This document shows positions 19,138 to 30,353 of a stretch of 64,000 bases of DNA, in pieces. Every line of letters begins with the position of its first letter. Position 1 is the stretch's first letter. The translations under genes and the position numbers were made by a program. A model generated the notes under the pieces. The model ran no database searches and was not told the DNA's origin. It was given only the letters and a program-made list of their open reading frames with translations. Origin of the DNA: Bacteroidales bacterium (GTDB taxonomy: Bacteria > Bacteroidota > Bacteroidia > Bacteroidales > UBA932); NCBI GenBank assembly GCA_017455065.1, contig JAFTBU010000049.1, forward strand, positions 62,001 to 126,000. Reading direction: 5' to 3'.

Positions 19138-20643
19138 CTAATACTTGTGCTGGAATTTGTTTATGCAGTCTATGAAAGCCTCGACCGATGCGGTGACGAT
19201 GTCGGTGTTGGCACCGAAACCGTAGTACATATGGCCGTCGTGTTCCACCTGCATATGCACCTTGCCGACATCGTCGGAGCCCTTCGTGATGTTCTGGATG
19301 GTGAACTCCTTGATGACCATGGTGCGTTTGATGATATTCTTCAGGGCCTTGATGGCGGCGTCCACGGGGCCGTTGCCATGGGCTGCGGATTCGAATTTCT
19401 CACCGGCGATGTCCAGGCCTATGCTGGCCACGGACTTGATGCCCTTGCCGCTGGTCACCTGGAGGTAGTCGAGCTTGACATGGTCGGCTTCGGCCTTCTC
19501 GGCTCCTGCGAGCACCCTGAGGTCGTCGTCGTTGACCTGCTTCTTCTTGTCCGCGAAGTCCAGGAACTTCTTGTAGAATGCATCCAGCTTGTCCTGGGGC
19601 ATCTTGATGCCGAGGGTCTCGAGCCTGTATTTCAGGGCTGCGTGGCCGCTGCGGGCGGTCAGGATGATGCTGCTGTCATCCAGGCCTATGTCCTTGGGAT
19701 CGATGATCTCGTAGGTGCTGGCCTCCTTGAGCACTCCGTCCTGATGTATGCCGGAGGAATGCGCGAAGGCGTTGCGTCCCACGATGGCCTTGTTGGCCTG
19801 GACAGGCATGTTCATCAGGCTGGACACCATACGGCTCGCCGAAGATATCTTGGCTGTGTTGATATTGGTGACGTAAGGCAGGTCCTTGTGGCTGCGGATG
19901 ATCATAGCTATCTCCTCGAGGGCGGTGTTGCCGGCCCTCTCCCCCACTCCGTTGATCGTCACTTCGCACTGGCGGGCACCGTTCAGGATGCCGGCCATGG
20001 TGTTGGCCGTGGCCATGCCCAGGTCGTTGTGGCAATGGGTGGAGATAATGGCCTTGTCGATGCCGTCCACATGCTCGATGAGGTATTTGATCTTGGCACC
20101 GTACTCGTCGGGAAGGCAGTAGCCGGTAGTGTCGGGGATGTTCACCACGGAGGCCCCGGCCTTGATGACCGCCTCAACCACGCGGGCGAGATACTCATTG
20201 TCCGTACGGCCGGCGTCTTCGGCGTAGAACTCCACCTCGTCGACGAAGCGGCGGGCGTACTTGACGGCCGCCACCGCCCTTTCAAGTATCTCCTCGCGGT
20301 TCGAGTTGAACTTGTACTTGATATGGAGGTCGGAAGTGCCGATACCGGTGTGGATACGTTTGTGACGGGCGTATTTGAGCGCCTCCACGGCCACATCTAT
20401 ATCCTTGTTCACCGCACGGGTCAGGGCGCAGATGGTGGGCCAGGTGACAGCCTGGGATATCTCTATCACCGAGTTGAAATCACCGGGGCTCGAGACCGGG
20501 AATCCAGCCTCGATCACATCCACACCGAGTTCCTCGAGGAGTTTGGCCACCTGGATCTTCTCAACGGTGTTGAGCTGGCATCCGGGCACCTGTTCTCCGT
20601 CGCGCAGGGTGGTGTCGAATATGTAAACCCTGTTGCTGTCCAT
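19138..20643 (-). CDS. leuA: 2-isopropylmalate synthase
   Basis: Condenses acetyl-CoA with 2-oxoisovalerate, the committed leucine step. The start [18 protein letters not shown] at 20643 gives 501 residues and falls 4 bases after ilvC; longer forms would overlap ilvC. The TIM barrel shows [29 protein letters not shown] and [14 protein letters not shown]. The last 120 residues look like the allosteric dimer domain that senses leucine. It differs clearly from the citramalate-type paralogue downstream, which supports a split between the two activities. Confidence 0.95.
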   Translation of the reverse strand: MDSNRVYIFDTTLRDGEQVPGCQLNTVEKIQVAKLLEELGVDVIEAGFPVSSPGDFNSVIEISQAVTWPTICALTRAVNKDIDVAVEALKYARHKRIHTGIGTSDLHIKYKFNSNREEILERAVAAVKYARRFVDEVEFYAEDAGRTDNEYLARVVEAVIKAGASVVNIPDTTGYCLPDEYGAKIKYLIEHVDGIDKAIISTHCHNDLGMATANTMAGILNGARQCEVTINGVGERAGNTALEEIAMIIRSHKDLPYVTNINTAKISSASRMVSSLMNMPVQANKAIVGRNAFAHSSGIHQDGVLKEASTYEIIDPKDIGLDDSSIILTARSGHAALKYRLETLGIKMPQDKLDAFYKKFLDFADKKKQVNDDDLRVLAGAEKAEADHVKLDYLQVTSGKGIKSVASIGLDIAGEKFESAAHGNGPVDAAIKALKNIIKRTMVIKEFTIQNITKGSDDVGKVHMQVEHDGHMYYGFGANTDIVTASVEAFIDCINKFQHKY

Positions 20644-20647
20644 GGCT

Positions 20648-21694
20648 CTAGTCGTTGTTCTCGGGACGGAGGGCACGGACGGTCACTGCGGTACGCCACA
20701 TCTCGCTCTCGCGGAGGGCTTTGAGTTCTTTCTCCAGACCTTCGCGGTAGTCAGGCTTGCTGTTGGCGTCGATGGAGATCTGGGCTTCGTTTCCGCTCTT
20801 CACGCTGGCGTAGAGCTTCTGCACCACGGGCTTGATGGCATCGTGGAAAGGACCCATCCAGTCCAGGGCTCCCCTCTGTGCGGTGGTGGAGCAATTGGCA
20901 TACATCCAGTCCATTCCCCTGGCTGCGAACAGCGGCATGAGGGACTGGGTGAGCTCCTCGACGGTCTCGTTGAAGGCCTCGGAAGGAGTGTGGCCGTTTT
21001 CGCGGAGCACCTCGTACTGGGCGCTGAGCAGGCCCTGGATGGCACCCATCAGGGAGCCGCGCTCACCGGTGAGGTCGGAAGTGGCCTCTCTCTGGAAAGT
21101 GGTCTCGAAGAGGTAGCCGGAGCCTATGCCGATACCGATGGCAAGGGTGTTCTCAAGAGCCTTGCCGCTGGCGTCCTGATAGACTGCGTATGAGGAATTG
21201 ATGCCGCGGCCCTCCAGGTAGAGGGAGCGCACGGTGGTGCCGGAGCCCTTGGGGGCGACCATGATCACGTCGATGTCCTTGGGAGGGACGCAGCCTGTAC
21301 GGTCGCTCCAGGTGATGGCGAAACCGTGGGAGAAATAGAGGGTCTTGCCGGGGGTGAGGTACTTCTTGATGGTAGGCCACACCGACATCACTGCCGCGTC
21401 GGAGAGCAGGCACATGATGACATCGCCCTTTTCGCAGGCCTCCTCGATGCCGAAGAGGGTCTGTCCGGGCACCCATCCGTCAGCGACGGCTTTCTCGTAA
21501 GTCTTGCCGGGACGCTGTCCCACGATCACCTTGAAGCCGTTGTCGCGAAGGTTGAGCGACTGGCCGGGGCCCTGTACTCCATAGCCGATGACTGCGAGAG
21601 TCTTGCCGGCGAGGGTTTCACGTGCATGTGCGAGGGTAAACTCCTGACGGGTGACGACATTTTCCTCAACTCCGCCAAAATTCATTTTTGCCAT
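20648..21694 (-). CDS. ilvC: Ketol-acid reductoisomerase (class I)
   Basis: Mg2+- and NADPH-dependent conversion of acetohydroxy acids to dihydroxy acids for valine, isoleucine and leucine. The 348 residues fit class I. The N-terminal Rossmann region has [19 protein letters not shown] followed by the loop VGQRPGKT, whose Arg and Lys fit NADPH. The metal-binding helical domain includes [11 protein letters not shown] and [15 protein letters not shown] second ATG three codons in (21685) is also possible. It lies 13 bases after ilvN and 4 before leuA. Confidence 0.95.
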   Translation of the reverse strand: MAKMNFGGVEENVVTRQEFTLAHARETLAGKTLAVIGYGVQGPGQSLNLRDNGFKVIVGQRPGKTYEKAVADGWVPGQTLFGIEEACEKGDVIMCLLSDAAVMSVWPTIKKYLTPGKTLYFSHGFAITWSDRTGCVPPKDIDVIMVAPKGSGTTVRSLYLEGRGINSSYAVYQDASGKALENTLAIGIGIGSGYLFETTFQREATSDLTGERGSLMGAIQGLLSAQYEVLRENGHTPSEAFNETVEELTQSLMPLFAARGMDWMYANCSTTAQRGALDWMGPFHDAIKPVVQKLYASVKSGNEAQISIDANSKPDYREGLEKELKALRESEMWRTAVTVRALRPENND

Positions 21695-21707
21695 AATATC
21701 TGTGTTT

Positions 21708-22025
21708 TTATTTGTTGATTTCTTCCCTTTCCTTGAGGAAGTTGGACACGAAGTCGAACTCCCTGCAAGACCTTTCGTCGTCCACTTCGTAGAAAGCCTT
21801 GACGACGTCCACTTTTTTCTCTATCTGCAGCACCACCGCCTGGATGAGCTTTTCGCTCGAGCGGGTGAGTATCTTGAATTTGTGTATCCCCTCGATGCGG
21901 GAAGGGTACACGAGCAGTTTCTCGATGTTCATGCTGCGCCGCGTGAAGATACCGGCGATGGAACTGAGCAGACCCACCTGGTTCTCCGTGTAAGCGGTTA
22001 TCTCGTAAAGTTTCTCATCTTCCAT
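21708..22025 (-). CDS. ilvN: Acetolactate synthase small (regulatory) subunit, short form
   Basis: ACT-domain regulatory subunit of acetohydroxyacid synthase. The start MEDEKLYEITAY at 22025 overlaps the ilvB stop by 11 bases. The ACT motif NQVGLLSSIAGIFTRRSMNIEKL is clear in residues 12-34 (key residues Gly15, Ile19, Phe23, Arg25, Asn29). At 105 residues it lacks the C-terminal domain of the roughly 160-190-residue forms found in many bacteria. E. coli IlvN is about as short, so a working subunit is still plausible. Valine sensitivity cannot be predicted from this. Confidence 0.88.
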   Translation of the reverse strand: MEDEKLYEITAYTENQVGLLSSIAGIFTRRSMNIEKLLVYPSRIEGIHKFKILTRSSEKLIQAVVLQIEKKVDVVKAFYEVDDERSCREFDFVSNFLKEREEINK

Positions 22026-23739
22026 ACTCGAAAAATACATTGCGGTCCAACAAAATCTCGTCTACGCTCTTTCCCGGAGGTATCATGGGCAGCACCAGGG
22101 TCTCTTCACGGACATGGACGTTCAGCAGGAAGGGCTTGTCGTCGGAAAGCATCCTGGCAATGGCCGGTGCGAGTGAGTCGCGGTCCTCTACGGTAGCGCT
22201 GTCGACGCCGTAAGCCGCCGCAAGGGTGCCGAAGTCGGGATTGACCATCTTGGTGAAGGAGTACCTGCGGTTGAAGAAGAGTTCCTGCCACATGCGGACA
22301 TTGCCCAGCCAGTTGTTGTTGAGCAGGACAATCTTGACCCCCGCTCCCTCCTGCACCATGGTGCCGAGCTCCTGCTCGGTCATCTGCAGGCCGCCGTCGC
22401 CGACGAAGAGGCAGACGGTGCGGCCGGGGTCGCCGATCTTGGCTCCGATGGCGGCGGGCAGGCCGAAGCCCATGGTTCCGAGGCCGCCGGAGGAGATGAA
22501 GCTGCGGCTGCCCACGAACTTGGAGTAACGGGCGGCGAGCATCTGGTTCTGTCCCACGTCGGTCACGATGACAGCCTTGCCTCCGCAAGCCTCGGCCACC
22601 GCGGCGACGACCTCCCCGGGATTGAGGAGTCCCTCAGCGGGATGCACTTCGGGCTCGATGACGCGGCTGTTCTCCACTTCGTAGCATTTCACGTCCTCAT
22701 CCTTCCAGGCACGCCTGACGCCGCCCTGGATGAGCCCGGTCAGACGGGTGAGGACTTCTTTGGCGTCTCCGAGTATACCGAGGTCCACAGGGACGTTCTT
22801 GCCTATCTCGGAAGCGTCGATATCGATATGTATCACCCGTGCCTGACGGGCGTAGGTTTCAAGGTTGCCGGTGACCCTGTCGTCGAAACGCATGCCAACC
22901 GCTATCAGCAGGTCGCAGTTCTGGGTCATGATGTTGGGGGCGATGTTGCCGTGCATGCCGAGCATACCCTTCAGATGGGGATTGGCTGAAGGGACGGCGC
23001 TGAGCCCCAGCAGGGTGCTGCCGGCGGGGATGTCCCCCTTGTCCAGGAAAGCCTCCAGCTCTTTCTCGGCGCCGGACAGGATGACTCCCTGGCCGAAGAC
23101 CACGAAAGGCCTGGCCGCGGTGTCTATCATTTCCGCCGCCATGCGGAGCACGGTGTCGGAGGGCTCGGGCACTGCCACGTAGCTGCGGATGAAATTGCAG
23201 ACCTGGGGGTGGTACTCGGCGAAGCCTCTCTGCACGTCCTGGGGGAAATCCAGCACGACGGGGCCGGGACGGCCGGTGGAGGCGATGTAGAAGGCCCTGG
23301 CCACTGCCCAGGCTATATCCTCGGGCCTGCGGATCTGGTAGCTCCACTTCGAAATAGGGCTGGTCATGCCTATGAAGTCGGTCTCCTGGAAGGCGTCGGT
23401 GCCCAGCAGGTCGGACTTCACCTGGCCGGCCACCACCACCAGAGGGGTGGAATCGATCATGGCGTCAGCGATGCCGGTGATGACGTTGGTGGCTCCGGGA
23501 CCGGAGGTCACCATGACAAAGCCGGGCCTGCCCTGGACGCGTGCATAGCCCTGGGCGGCATGGATGGCGCCCTGCTCATGGCGTACCAGGATGTGGCGGA
23601 GCCTGTCGGAATAGTCGTAGAGCTTGTCGTAAACCGGGATGATGGCTCCTCCCGGGTATCCGAACACGGTATCGACACCCAGGGATATTATCTGTTCGAG
23701 GAGTATGTCGGCTCCTGATATGTTCTGTCCTTCTTTCAT
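22015..23739 (-). CDS. ilvB: Acetolactate synthase large (catalytic) subunit
   Basis: TPP-dependent enzyme that makes acetolactate and acetohydroxybutyrate. The 574 residues cover the three TPP-enzyme domains. It shows GYPGGAIIPVYD, the TPP glutamate segment HEQGAIHAAQGYAR and the metal motif GDGGLQMTEQELGT ending in NNNWLGNVRMWQ. The ATG shares its A with the TGA of ilvD, and ilvN starts inside its end. Tight coupling to ilvD and ilvN fits one catalytic unit. Confidence 0.96.
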   Translation of the reverse strand: MKEGQNISGADILLEQIISLGVDTVFGYPGGAIIPVYDKLYDYSDRLRHILVRHEQGAIHAAQGYARVQGRPGFVMVTSGPGATNVITGIADAMIDSTPLVVVAGQVKSDLLGTDAFQETDFIGMTSPISKWSYQIRRPEDIAWAVARAFYIASTGRPGPVVLDFPQDVQRGFAEYHPQVCNFIRSYVAVPEPSDTVLRMAAEMIDTAARPFVVFGQGVILSGAEKELEAFLDKGDIPAGSTLLGLSAVPSANPHLKGMLGMHGNIAPNIMTQNCDLLIAVGMRFDDRVTGNLETYARQARVIHIDIDASEIGKNVPVDLGILGDAKEVLTRLTGLIQGGVRRAWKDEDVKCYEVENSRVIEPEVHPAEGLLNPGEVVAAVAEACGGKAVIVTDVGQNQMLAARYSKFVGSRSFISSGGLGTMGFGLPAAIGAKIGDPGRTVCLFVGDGGLQMTEQELGTMVQEGAGVKIVLLNNNWLGNVRMWQELFFNRRYSFTKMVNPDFGTLAAAYGVDSATVEDRDSLAPAIARMLSDDKPFLLNVHVREETLVLPMIPPGKSVDEILLDRNVFFEYGR

Positions 23740-25565
23740 CAGTCTTCTATTATTCTGACAGCACCCTTGTCGGCGCTGCTCACCATTGAAGCGTAGGATT
23801 TGAGAGCCTTGGAGACCTCCCTCTGCCTGTGGGGCGGGGTGAAGGCCTTGCGGCCGCGTGACAGCTCTTCCTGACGGCGGCGCTCCAGTATCTCAGGAGT
23901 GAGCCTGACTTCGATCTTGCGGGAAGGGATATCGATGACAATGATGTCGCCGTCGCGGACCAGGCCGATCTCTCCGCCGGAAGCCGCCTCGGGCGAAATG
24001 TGACCTATGCTCAGGCCGGAGGTGCCGCCGCTGAAACGCCCGTCGGTGATCAGTGCGCACTCCTTGCCCAGATGCATGGATTTGATGTAGGAAGTGGGAT
24101 AGAGCATCTCCTGCATGCCGGGGCCTCCCTTGGGGCCCTCGTAGGTGATGACCACCACGTCGCCGCTGACCACTTTTCCGCCCAGGATGCCCTCGCAGGC
24201 AGCTTCCTGCGAATCGAACACCTTGGCGGGGCCTTCGAAATGGAAGATGCTCTCATCCACGCCGGCGGTCTTGATCACGCAGCCGTCGCGGGCGATGTTG
24301 CCGAAGAGCACTCCCAGTCCGCCGTCCCTGGTATAGGCGTGGGCGAGGTCGCGTATGCAGCCGTCGCGGCGGTCGGTGTCGAAGTCCTCGCAGCGGCAGC
24401 TCTGGGATCCCATCACATTGGTCTTGACCCTCGCGGGGGCGCTGGAATATATGGCCTTGGCATCCTCGCACATGGAGGGCCCGATGGAATAGAGCTCGAT
24501 TTCACGGCCTAGGGTCATGCCGTCCACCCTGGGAAGCGAGGTGTCCACGAGGCCGCCCTTTGCGAGCTGCTCCATGATGGCGACTATGCCTCCGGCCCTG
24601 TTGACATCCTCCACATGATAGCGGGCGGTGTTCGGTGCCACCTTGCAGATGCATGGCACCTTGCGGGACAATTCGTCTATGTCCTTCATCTTGAAATCGG
24701 CCCCCGCCTCCGCGGCGACGGCGAGCAGGTGCAGGACGGTATTGGTGGATCCTCCCATGGCAATGTCCAGGGCCATCGCATTGAGGAAGGCCTTGCGGGT
24801 GGCGATGCTGCGGGGCAGCACCGACTCATCGTCGTGGAAGTAGTATTTCTCGGCATTGGCAACAATGAGTCTCGCCGCCTTCCTGAGGAGTCCGACTCTC
24901 TCGGTGTGGGTGGCGAGCACGGTGCCGTTGCCCGGCAGGGCAAGGCCAATGGCCTCGGTGAGACAGTTCATCGAATTGGCTGTGAACATACCCGAACAAC
25001 AGCCGCAGGTGGGACAGGAGTTGGCCTCTATGGCAGCCACTTCGCTGTCGCTCATCTGGGGGTCTGCCGACTTCACCATGGCATCGATGAGATCCAGGTG
25101 GGCGTTGCCCAGCACTCCGGCCTCCATGGGGCCGCCGGAGACGAAGACGGTGGGGATGTTCAGGCGCATGGCAGCCATGAGCATGCCGGGAGTGATCTTG
25201 TCGCAATTGCTGATGCACACCAGGGCGTCGGCCTTGTGGGCGTTCACCATGTACTCGATGCTGTCGGCGATGATGTCGCGTGAAGGCAGGGAGTAGAGCA
25301 TGCCGTCGTGTCCCATGGCGATGCCGTCGTCCACGGCTATGCAGTTGAACTCAGCCGCATAGCAGCCGAGTTTCTCGATCTCCTCCTTTACGATCTGGCC
25401 CGCCTCGTGAAGATGGGTGTGCCCGGGTACGAACTGGGTGAAGGAATTGGCGATGGCCACTACGGGCATGCCGAACTGTTCCTTCTTCATGCCGTTTGCC
25501 AGCCACAGGGCTCTGGCGCCGGCCATCCTACGACCTTCCAAGGTCACTGAACTACGTAGCTTCAT
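23739..25565 (-). CDS. ilvD: Dihydroxy-acid dehydratase
   Basis: Iron-sulfur dehydratase forming the 2-oxo acids of valine and isoleucine. The start [19 protein letters not shown] at 25565 matches the family; an upstream in-frame GTG overlaps the promoter and is unlikely. Cluster and metal motifs are [16 protein letters not shown] and [19 protein letters not shown]. The C-terminus has [16 protein letters not shown]. The length of 608 residues is normal. It is the first gene of the ilv-leu run and has a likely promoter just upstream. Confidence 0.96.
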   Translation of the reverse strand: MKLRSSVTLEGRRMAGARALWLANGMKKEQFGMPVVAIANSFTQFVPGHTHLHEAGQIVKEEIEKLGCYAAEFNCIAVDDGIAMGHDGMLYSLPSRDIIADSIEYMVNAHKADALVCISNCDKITPGMLMAAMRLNIPTVFVSGGPMEAGVLGNAHLDLIDAMVKSADPQMSDSEVAAIEANSCPTCGCCSGMFTANSMNCLTEAIGLALPGNGTVLATHTERVGLLRKAARLIVANAEKYYFHDDESVLPRSIATRKAFLNAMALDIAMGGSTNTVLHLLAVAAEAGADFKMKDIDELSRKVPCICKVAPNTARYHVEDVNRAGGIVAIMEQLAKGGLVDTSLPRVDGMTLGREIELYSIGPSMCEDAKAIYSSAPARVKTNVMGSQSCRCEDFDTDRRDGCIRDLAHAYTRDGGLGVLFGNIARDGCVIKTAGVDESIFHFEGPAKVFDSQEAACEGILGGKVVSGDVVVITYEGPKGGPGMQEMLYPTSYIKSMHLGKECALITDGRFSGGTSGLSIGHISPEAASGGEIGLVRDGDIIVIDIPSRKIEVRLTPEILERRRQEELSRGRKAFTPPHRQREVSKALKSYASMVSSADKGAVRIIED

Positions 25566-25596
25566 GACTATTCCAACCAACTGACTAACTGAACCC

Positions 25597-25628
25597 ACAA
25601 TATAGGGAAAATATCGCGGGAAACCAAA
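25597..25628 (-). promoter_or_regulatory. Putative promoter of the ilv-leu run
   Basis: Read on the minus strand there is a TTTG (25628-25625), a 20-base spacer and TATATTGT (25604-25597), which is close to the Bacteroidota TTTG / TAnnTTTG pattern. It lies in the 74-base gap between gltA and ilvD and would give a 5' leader of roughly 25-30 bases. No leader peptide or attenuator fits in that space. Confidence 0.5.
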
Positions 25629-25639
25629 TAATTAAGACT

Positions 25640-26995
25640 TTATCTGTCTTTCATGTCCACATACGTCTTCTCTTCGGTGACGCAGCGGTAAGCAGGACGG
25701 ATGATGCGGCGGCCCTCGAAATTGAGCTCTTCGTTGCGGTGGGCGCACCATCCCACTATCCTCGCCATGGCGAAGAGAGGGGTGTATATCTCGCGGGGTA
25801 TGCCTATGAGGTCATAGACGAAACCCGAGTAAAAATCGACATTGGCGCAGAAGTTCTTGGTCGGATAGGCTTCGGAGACTATCTTCACCGCCACCTTCTC
25901 GACTTTCTCCATGAAGGCCATCTCTTCCAGGCGGCCTTTCTCTGCGGCCAGTTCGCGGGCCATCTCCTTGAGCAGCACGGTCCTGGGATCGGACTTCGTA
26001 TACACGGCATGGCCTATACCATAGACCAGACCGGATTTGTTGAAGACTTCCTTGGCGAGGATACGGCGTATCTGGGAGGCTATCTCCTCCTCGTCCGTCC
26101 AGTCCGAGACAGCCGTCCTCAGATAGTCCATCATGGCGCAGACCTTGAGGTTGGCGCCTCCGTGCTTGGGGCCCTTGAGGGAGCCGATGCCGGCGGCTAT
26201 CGAGGAATAGGTGTCGGTGCCCGTGGAGGAAGTGACCCTCACGGTGAAGGTGGAGTTGTTACCTCCTCCGTGCTCGGAATGCAGCATCAGCAGCAGGTCC
26301 AGGGTCCTGGCGTCCAGGTGGGTGTAATCATTGCCCTTGAGCATGAACAGGAAATTCTCGGCCAGGCTGAGTCCGGGCTGGGCGTCCCTGATGTGGAGGG
26401 AGCGGCCGTGCTCCTTGTGGCGGTACATGTTGTAGGCGTACGCGATGATGGTCGGGAACTTGGATATGAGTTCGATGGACTGGCGCATCAGGTTGTCGCG
26501 GGACACGTCGTCGGGATTGTCATCGAAGGTGTAGAACTCCAGCACGCTCCTGGAGAGGATGTTCATGATGTCGTCGCCCTCCAGTTCTATGATGTGCAGG
26601 ATGGTCTGGTGCTGCAAGGGCATGTTCTCGAAGATCAGGTCCTTGAAAGACTGCAGTTCCTCCTCGTCGGGAAGCCGTCCCGAAAGCAGAAGGAAGGCTA
26701 TTTCCTCATAGCCGAAACGGCCCGCCCCGGTAGTGGCCTTGACCAGGTCCTTGACTTCGTAGCCGCGGAAATACAGGCGCCCGTCCACGGGGACGAGGGT
26801 CCCGTCTGCCTTGCGCTCGTAGCCCACGACATTGCCTATGTTGGTGAGTCCCACCAGCACTCCGGTGCCGTCGTCGTTGCGCAGGCCGCGTTTGACGTCA
26901 AGCTTCTTGAAGAGCTCCGCATCCATGCGGGTCGCGCTCTTCATCTCATCGGAAAGTTTGTAGATGAGGTATTCCTTCTTTGCTTTCCTTGTCAT
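25640..26995 (-). CDS. gltA: Citrate synthase
   Basis: Condenses acetyl-CoA and oxaloacetate to citrate. The 451 residues carry the catalytic-site segments [18 protein letters not shown] (first His), [15 protein letters not shown] (second His) and [11 protein letters not shown] (Asp). The N-terminal 60 residues are longer than in the minimal enzyme, as in many Bacteroidota citrate synthases. The ATG overlaps the icd stop as ATGA. In order acnA-icd-gltA the cluster encodes only the oxidative arm to 2-oxoglutarate, which fits glutamate synthesis. A 2-methylcitrate synthase activity cannot be ruled out. Confidence 0.94.
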   Translation of the reverse strand: MTRKAKKEYLIYKLSDEMKSATRMDAELFKKLDVKRGLRNDDGTGVLVGLTNIGNVVGYERKADGTLVPVDGRLYFRGYEVKDLVKATTGAGRFGYEEIAFLLLSGRLPDEEELQSFKDLIFENMPLQHQTILHIIELEGDDIMNILSRSVLEFYTFDDNPDDVSRDNLMRQSIELISKFPTIIAYAYNMYRHKEHGRSLHIRDAQPGLSLAENFLFMLKGNDYTHLDARTLDLLLMLHSEHGGGNNSTFTVRVTSSTGTDTYSSIAAGIGSLKGPKHGGANLKVCAMMDYLRTAVSDWTDEEEIASQIRRILAKEVFNKSGLVYGIGHAVYTKSDPRTVLLKEMARELAAEKGRLEEMAFMEKVEKVAVKIVSEAYPTKNFCANVDFYSGFVYDLIGIPREIYTPLFAMARIVGWCAHRNEELNFEGRRIIRPAYRCVTEEKTYVDMKDR

Positions 26996-28131
26996 AATGC
27001 TTCTGATATTTGGTTTGCGAATTCACGGGTCCCAAGGCTCGTTCCGCCGGGCATCAGCCGGGCGAGGTCGGCGGTGGCCATGCCGCGGGCGAAGGTGGAC
27101 TCCAGCGCCGCATACACCAGCGCGGCCGCTTCGTCCCAGCCTATGTGCTCGAGCATCATCACTCCGCTCAGCAGGTTCGAGCAGGGGTTGACTATGTTTT
27201 TCCCGGCAATGTCGGGGGCGGTGCCATGGGTGGCCTCGAATATGGCCAGGCCGCTGTCAAAATTGATATTGGCACCGGGGGCTATGCCGACTCCGCCGAC
27301 CTGGGCGGCCAGCTGGTCGGAGATGTAGTCGCCGTTGAGATTGAGGGTGGCGACGACGCTGTAGTCGCGGGGGCGCAGGAGCGCATTCTGCAGGAACGCG
27401 TCGCAGATGACGTCATTGACGACCAGTTCCCCGCTTTCGAGCTGGGGGCCGAATTCCCTGCGGGCCAGCTCATAGCCCCAGTTCTTGAATCCGCCCTCTG
27501 TAAATTTCATGATGTTCCCCTTGTGGACGAGGGTCACAGTGCGGCGGCCGTGGTCCAGGGCATAGCGGCAGGCAGCCCTGACGAGCCTCTCGGTCCCCTC
27601 GCGGCTCACCGGTTTCACCCCGAAAGCGGAAGTCTCGGGGAAGCGCACCTTGTCCACGCCCATGGAATCGCGCAGGAATTCGAAGAACTTCCTGGCCTCC
27701 GGGCTCCCGGCCTCCCATTCTATACCTGAGTAGATGTCCTCGGTGTTTTCACGGAATACTACCATATCCACGTCCTGGGGCCGTTTCACAGGGGTTTCTA
27801 CTCCCTTGAACCAACGCACGGGGCGCAGGCACACATACAGGTCGAGGGTCTGGCGGAGATAGACGTTGAGCGAACGTATGCCGCCTCCTACAGGAGTGGT
27901 GAGCGGGCCCTTGAGACCCAGGCCGTAGCGGCGGAAAGCCTCCACGGTGGTGTCGGGCATGTAGCTGCCCAGCTGCTCATAAGCCTGCTGCCCGGCGGGC
28001 ACCTCCAGCCACTCGAGGGCATTGGAAGAGCCGTAGGCCTTGCGGACCGCTGCGTCGAGTATGCTGACGGTCGCCGCGGTGACTTCGGGTCCCACTCCGT
28101 CACCTTTTATGTAGGGAACTGTAACTTTCAT
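26992..28131 (-). CDS. icd: Isocitrate dehydrogenase, predicted NAD-dependent
   Basis: Oxidative decarboxylation of isocitrate to 2-oxoglutarate. The start [17 protein letters not shown] at 28131 overlaps the aconitase stop as ATGA. Substrate residues are seen in [23 protein letters not shown] and [14 protein letters not shown]. At the cofactor site the sequence reads HGTAPDIAG with Asp307 and Ile308, where the NADP enzyme of E. coli has Lys344 and Tyr345. Asp-Ile there is the known mark of NAD specificity. The length of 379 residues is somewhat shorter than E. coli Icd. It would yield NADH rather than NADPH. Confidence 0.92.
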   Translation of the reverse strand: MKVTVPYIKGDGVGPEVTAATVSILDAAVRKAYGSSNALEWLEVPAGQQAYEQLGSYMPDTTVEAFRRYGLGLKGPLTTPVGGGIRSLNVYLRQTLDLYVCLRPVRWFKGVETPVKRPQDVDMVVFRENTEDIYSGIEWEAGSPEARKFFEFLRDSMGVDKVRFPETSAFGVKPVSREGTERLVRAACRYALDHGRRTVTLVHKGNIMKFTEGGFKNWGYELARREFGPQLESGELVVNDVICDAFLQNALLRPRDYSVVATLNLNGDYISDQLAAQVGGVGIAPGANINFDSGLAIFEATHGTAPDIAGKNIVNPCSNLLSGVMMLEHIGWDEAAALVYAALESTFARGMATADLARLMPGGTSLGTREFANQISEAL

Positions 28132-30353
28132 TTTTTCAAGCTGTTTAGAGAGGAGCCGGCGCGGAGCCATCCTATCTGCTGGGAATTGTAAGTATGGAGG
28201 GCTTCGATGCTTTCGCTGCTGCCGTCCTTGTGATGCAGCACGACCTCCACCGGGGCTCCCGGGGCGATGCCGCTGCAGAGTATGTCGAGGCTGTCCCCCT
28301 GCTGCACTTTGTCGTAAGCGGCGGGGTCCGCGAAGGTGAGGGCGAGGACGCCCTGCTTCTTGAGATTGGTCTCGTGGATGCGCGCGAAACTCTTGGCGAT
28401 CACGGCCTTCACCCCGAGGTAGCGGGGCTCCATGGCGGCGTGCTCACGGCTTGAGCCTTCGCCGTAATTGTCCTCCGCCACCACCACGCTGCTGCCGAGC
28501 CGGCGCGCCCTCTCGGAGACGAGGCTGCGCCCGTCGGGACCGGTCTTGCCGGATTCATCGGTGAAGGCGTCCACGGCGCCGAGCAGCAGGTTGCCGGAGA
28601 TGTTCTCCAAATGCCCGCGGTAGCGGAGCCAGGGGCCGGCCATCGAAATGTGGTCGGTGGTGCATTTGCCCCGGGTCTTGATGAGCAGGGGCAGGCCAAT
28701 GAAGTCCCGGCCGTCCCAGGGGGCGAAGGGAGCGAGTTTCTGCAGCCTCTCGCTGCCGGGGCGTATCACGGGTTCCGGGCTTCCGGGGACCGGAGCGACG
28801 CAGCCCTGGTCGCAGGCGGCGAAGCCTTCGGCGGGGAGCTCGGGTCCCTGGGGAACGGTGAAACGGAAAGATCCTATGGCGTCGGTGCGGGGGTCGAATC
28901 CGAGTTCACCCGAGAAGGCCAGGGCAACGGCCATTTCAGGGGAGACAATGAATGCATGGGTGTTGGGATTGCCGTCCGCACGCTTGGCGAAGTTGCGGTT
29001 GAATGAGGTGACGATGGAATTGGCCTTCAGGGGATCGGAAGTCTTGCGTTTCCACTGCCCTATGCAGGGGCCGCAGGCATTGGTCATCACCACTGCGCCG
29101 GCCTTGCGGAGTATGCCCAGAAGGCCGTCCCTTTCGGCGGTGGCGCGGATACGCTCGCTGCCGGGATTGATGATGAGGGAAGCCTTGGGGGAAAGTCCCG
29201 CCTGCATGGCCTGGAGGGCTACTGACGCAGCCCTGGAGATGTCCTGATAGGAAGAATTGGTGCAGGATCCGACGAGGCACACTTCCACTTTTTCAGGGTA
29301 GCCTTTTTCAGCTATCCTCGCCTTCATGGCGCTGACCGGGCAGGCAGCGTCGGGAGTGAAAGGACCGTTGACATAAGGCTCGAGCGTACTCAGGTCGATG
29401 TCAATGACCCTGTCGTAATATTTCTCAGGCTCTGCATAGACTTCGGGGTCCGCAGCCAGGGCTCCGGAGACCGCCATGGCGGCTGCAGCGATGTCCGCGC
29501 GGCCCGTGGCTTCCAGATATCCGGCCATCTTGGCGTCGAAGGGGAAGAGCGAGCAAGTGGCGCCCACTTCGGCACCCATGTTACAAATTGTAGCCTTTCC
29601 CGTGCAGGAAAGTGACGATGCTCCTTCTCCGAAGTATTCTATGATGCAATTTGTAGCTCCCTTGACGGTGAGTATGCCGGCCAGCTTCAGTATCACATCC
29701 TTGGCGGAAGTCCAGCCGGAAAGTGCCCCGGAAAGGCGCACGCCTATGATTCCGGGCATTTTCAGCTCCCACTCCATACCGGTCATCACATCCACCGCAT
29801 CGGCGCCGCCGACACCTATGGCGACCATGCCGAGGCCTCCGGCGTTGGGGGTGTGCGAATCCGTACCTACCATCATGCCGCCGGGGAATGCGTAATTTTC
29901 AAGTATGGTCTGATGGATGATGCCGGCGCCCGGTTTCCAGAAATCGATACCGTAGCGGGAAGCGGCTGAAGACAGGAAGCCATAGACTTCCTCATTGGCC
30001 TTCAAGGCCGCCGCGAGATCGGGCTCAGCCCCGTCCATGGCACAGATCAGATGGTCGCAGTGCACCGAGGTGGGCACGCATACGGAAGTCTTACCGGAGT
30101 TCATGAACTGGAGCAGCGCCATCTGCGCCGTCGCATCCTGCATGGCCACCCGGTCCGGACGGAAATCTGCGTAATCAGCCCGCCTTGCGAGGGGCTTGAT
30201 ATTACAATTATTAAATAGGTGTGCGTAAAGGACCTTTTCGCAATAGGTCAAAGGACGGCCCAGAGCGGCATGTATGCGCTCCACCCTCGCCTCGTATGAG
30301 GCATAATATTCTACCTGTGCTTTCAAATCGTCACTAACTACTAACTTTGTCAA
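28128..30353 (-). CDS. acnA: Aconitate hydratase
   Basis: Iron-sulfur enzyme interconverting citrate and isocitrate. The 741 residues show [16 protein letters not shown], the cluster cysteines in [10 protein letters not shown] and [13 protein letters not shown], and the C-terminal swivel segment [17 protein letters not shown]. No ATG is available near the N-terminus. The frame opens after a TAA at 30362-30360, and the first usable start is TTG at 30353, with another TTG nine codons later. The true start is therefore uncertain. It leads the minus-strand genes and is divergent from thrA. Confidence 0.95.
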   Translation of the reverse strand: MTKLVVSDDLKAQVEYYASYEARVERIHAALGRPLTYCEKVLYAHLFNNCNIKPLARRADYADFRPDRVAMQDATAQMALLQFMNSGKTSVCVPTSVHCDHLICAMDGAEPDLAAALKANEEVYGFLSSAASRYGIDFWKPGAGIIHQTILENYAFPGGMMVGTDSHTPNAGGLGMVAIGVGGADAVDVMTGMEWELKMPGIIGVRLSGALSGWTSAKDVILKLAGILTVKGATNCIIEYFGEGASSLSCTGKATICNMGAEVGATCSLFPFDAKMAGYLEATGRADIAAAAMAVSGALAADPEVYAEPEKYYDRVIDIDLSTLEPYVNGPFTPDAACPVSAMKARIAEKGYPEKVEVCLVGSCTNSSYQDISRAASVALQAMQAGLSPKASLIINPGSERIRATAERDGLLGILRKAGAVVMTNACGPCIGQWKRKTSDPLKANSIVTSFNRNFAKRADGNPNTHAFIVSPEMAVALAFSGELGFDPRTDAIGSFRFTVPQGPELPAEGFAACDQGCVAPVPGSPEPVIRPGSERLQKLAPFAPWDGRDFIGLPLLIKTRGKCTTDHISMAGPWLRYRGHLENISGNLLLGAVDAFTDESGKTGPDGRSLVSERARRLGSSVVVAEDNYGEGSSREHAAMEPRYLGVKAVIAKSFARIHETNLKKQGVLALTFADPAAYDKVQQGDSLDILCSGIAPGAPVEVVLHHKDGSSESIEALHTYNSQQIGWLRAGSSLNSLKK

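Noticed and set aside
18160-20724. An 854-residue open frame on the plus strand opposite leuC and leuA
   Set aside because: It is the mirror of two well-conserved genes. High GC content keeps the opposite strand open, and the peptide is low-complexity Gly/His/Val with no family motif.
21695-21720. Frameshift in ilvN hiding a lost C-terminal domain
   Set aside because: Only 13 bases separate its stop from ilvC, so there is no room for the missing domain in any frame.
25566-25639. A branched-chain leader peptide before ilvD
   Set aside because: The gap is 74 bases, no Leu/Val/Ile codon run follows the putative promoter, and there is no hairpin with a T-run.
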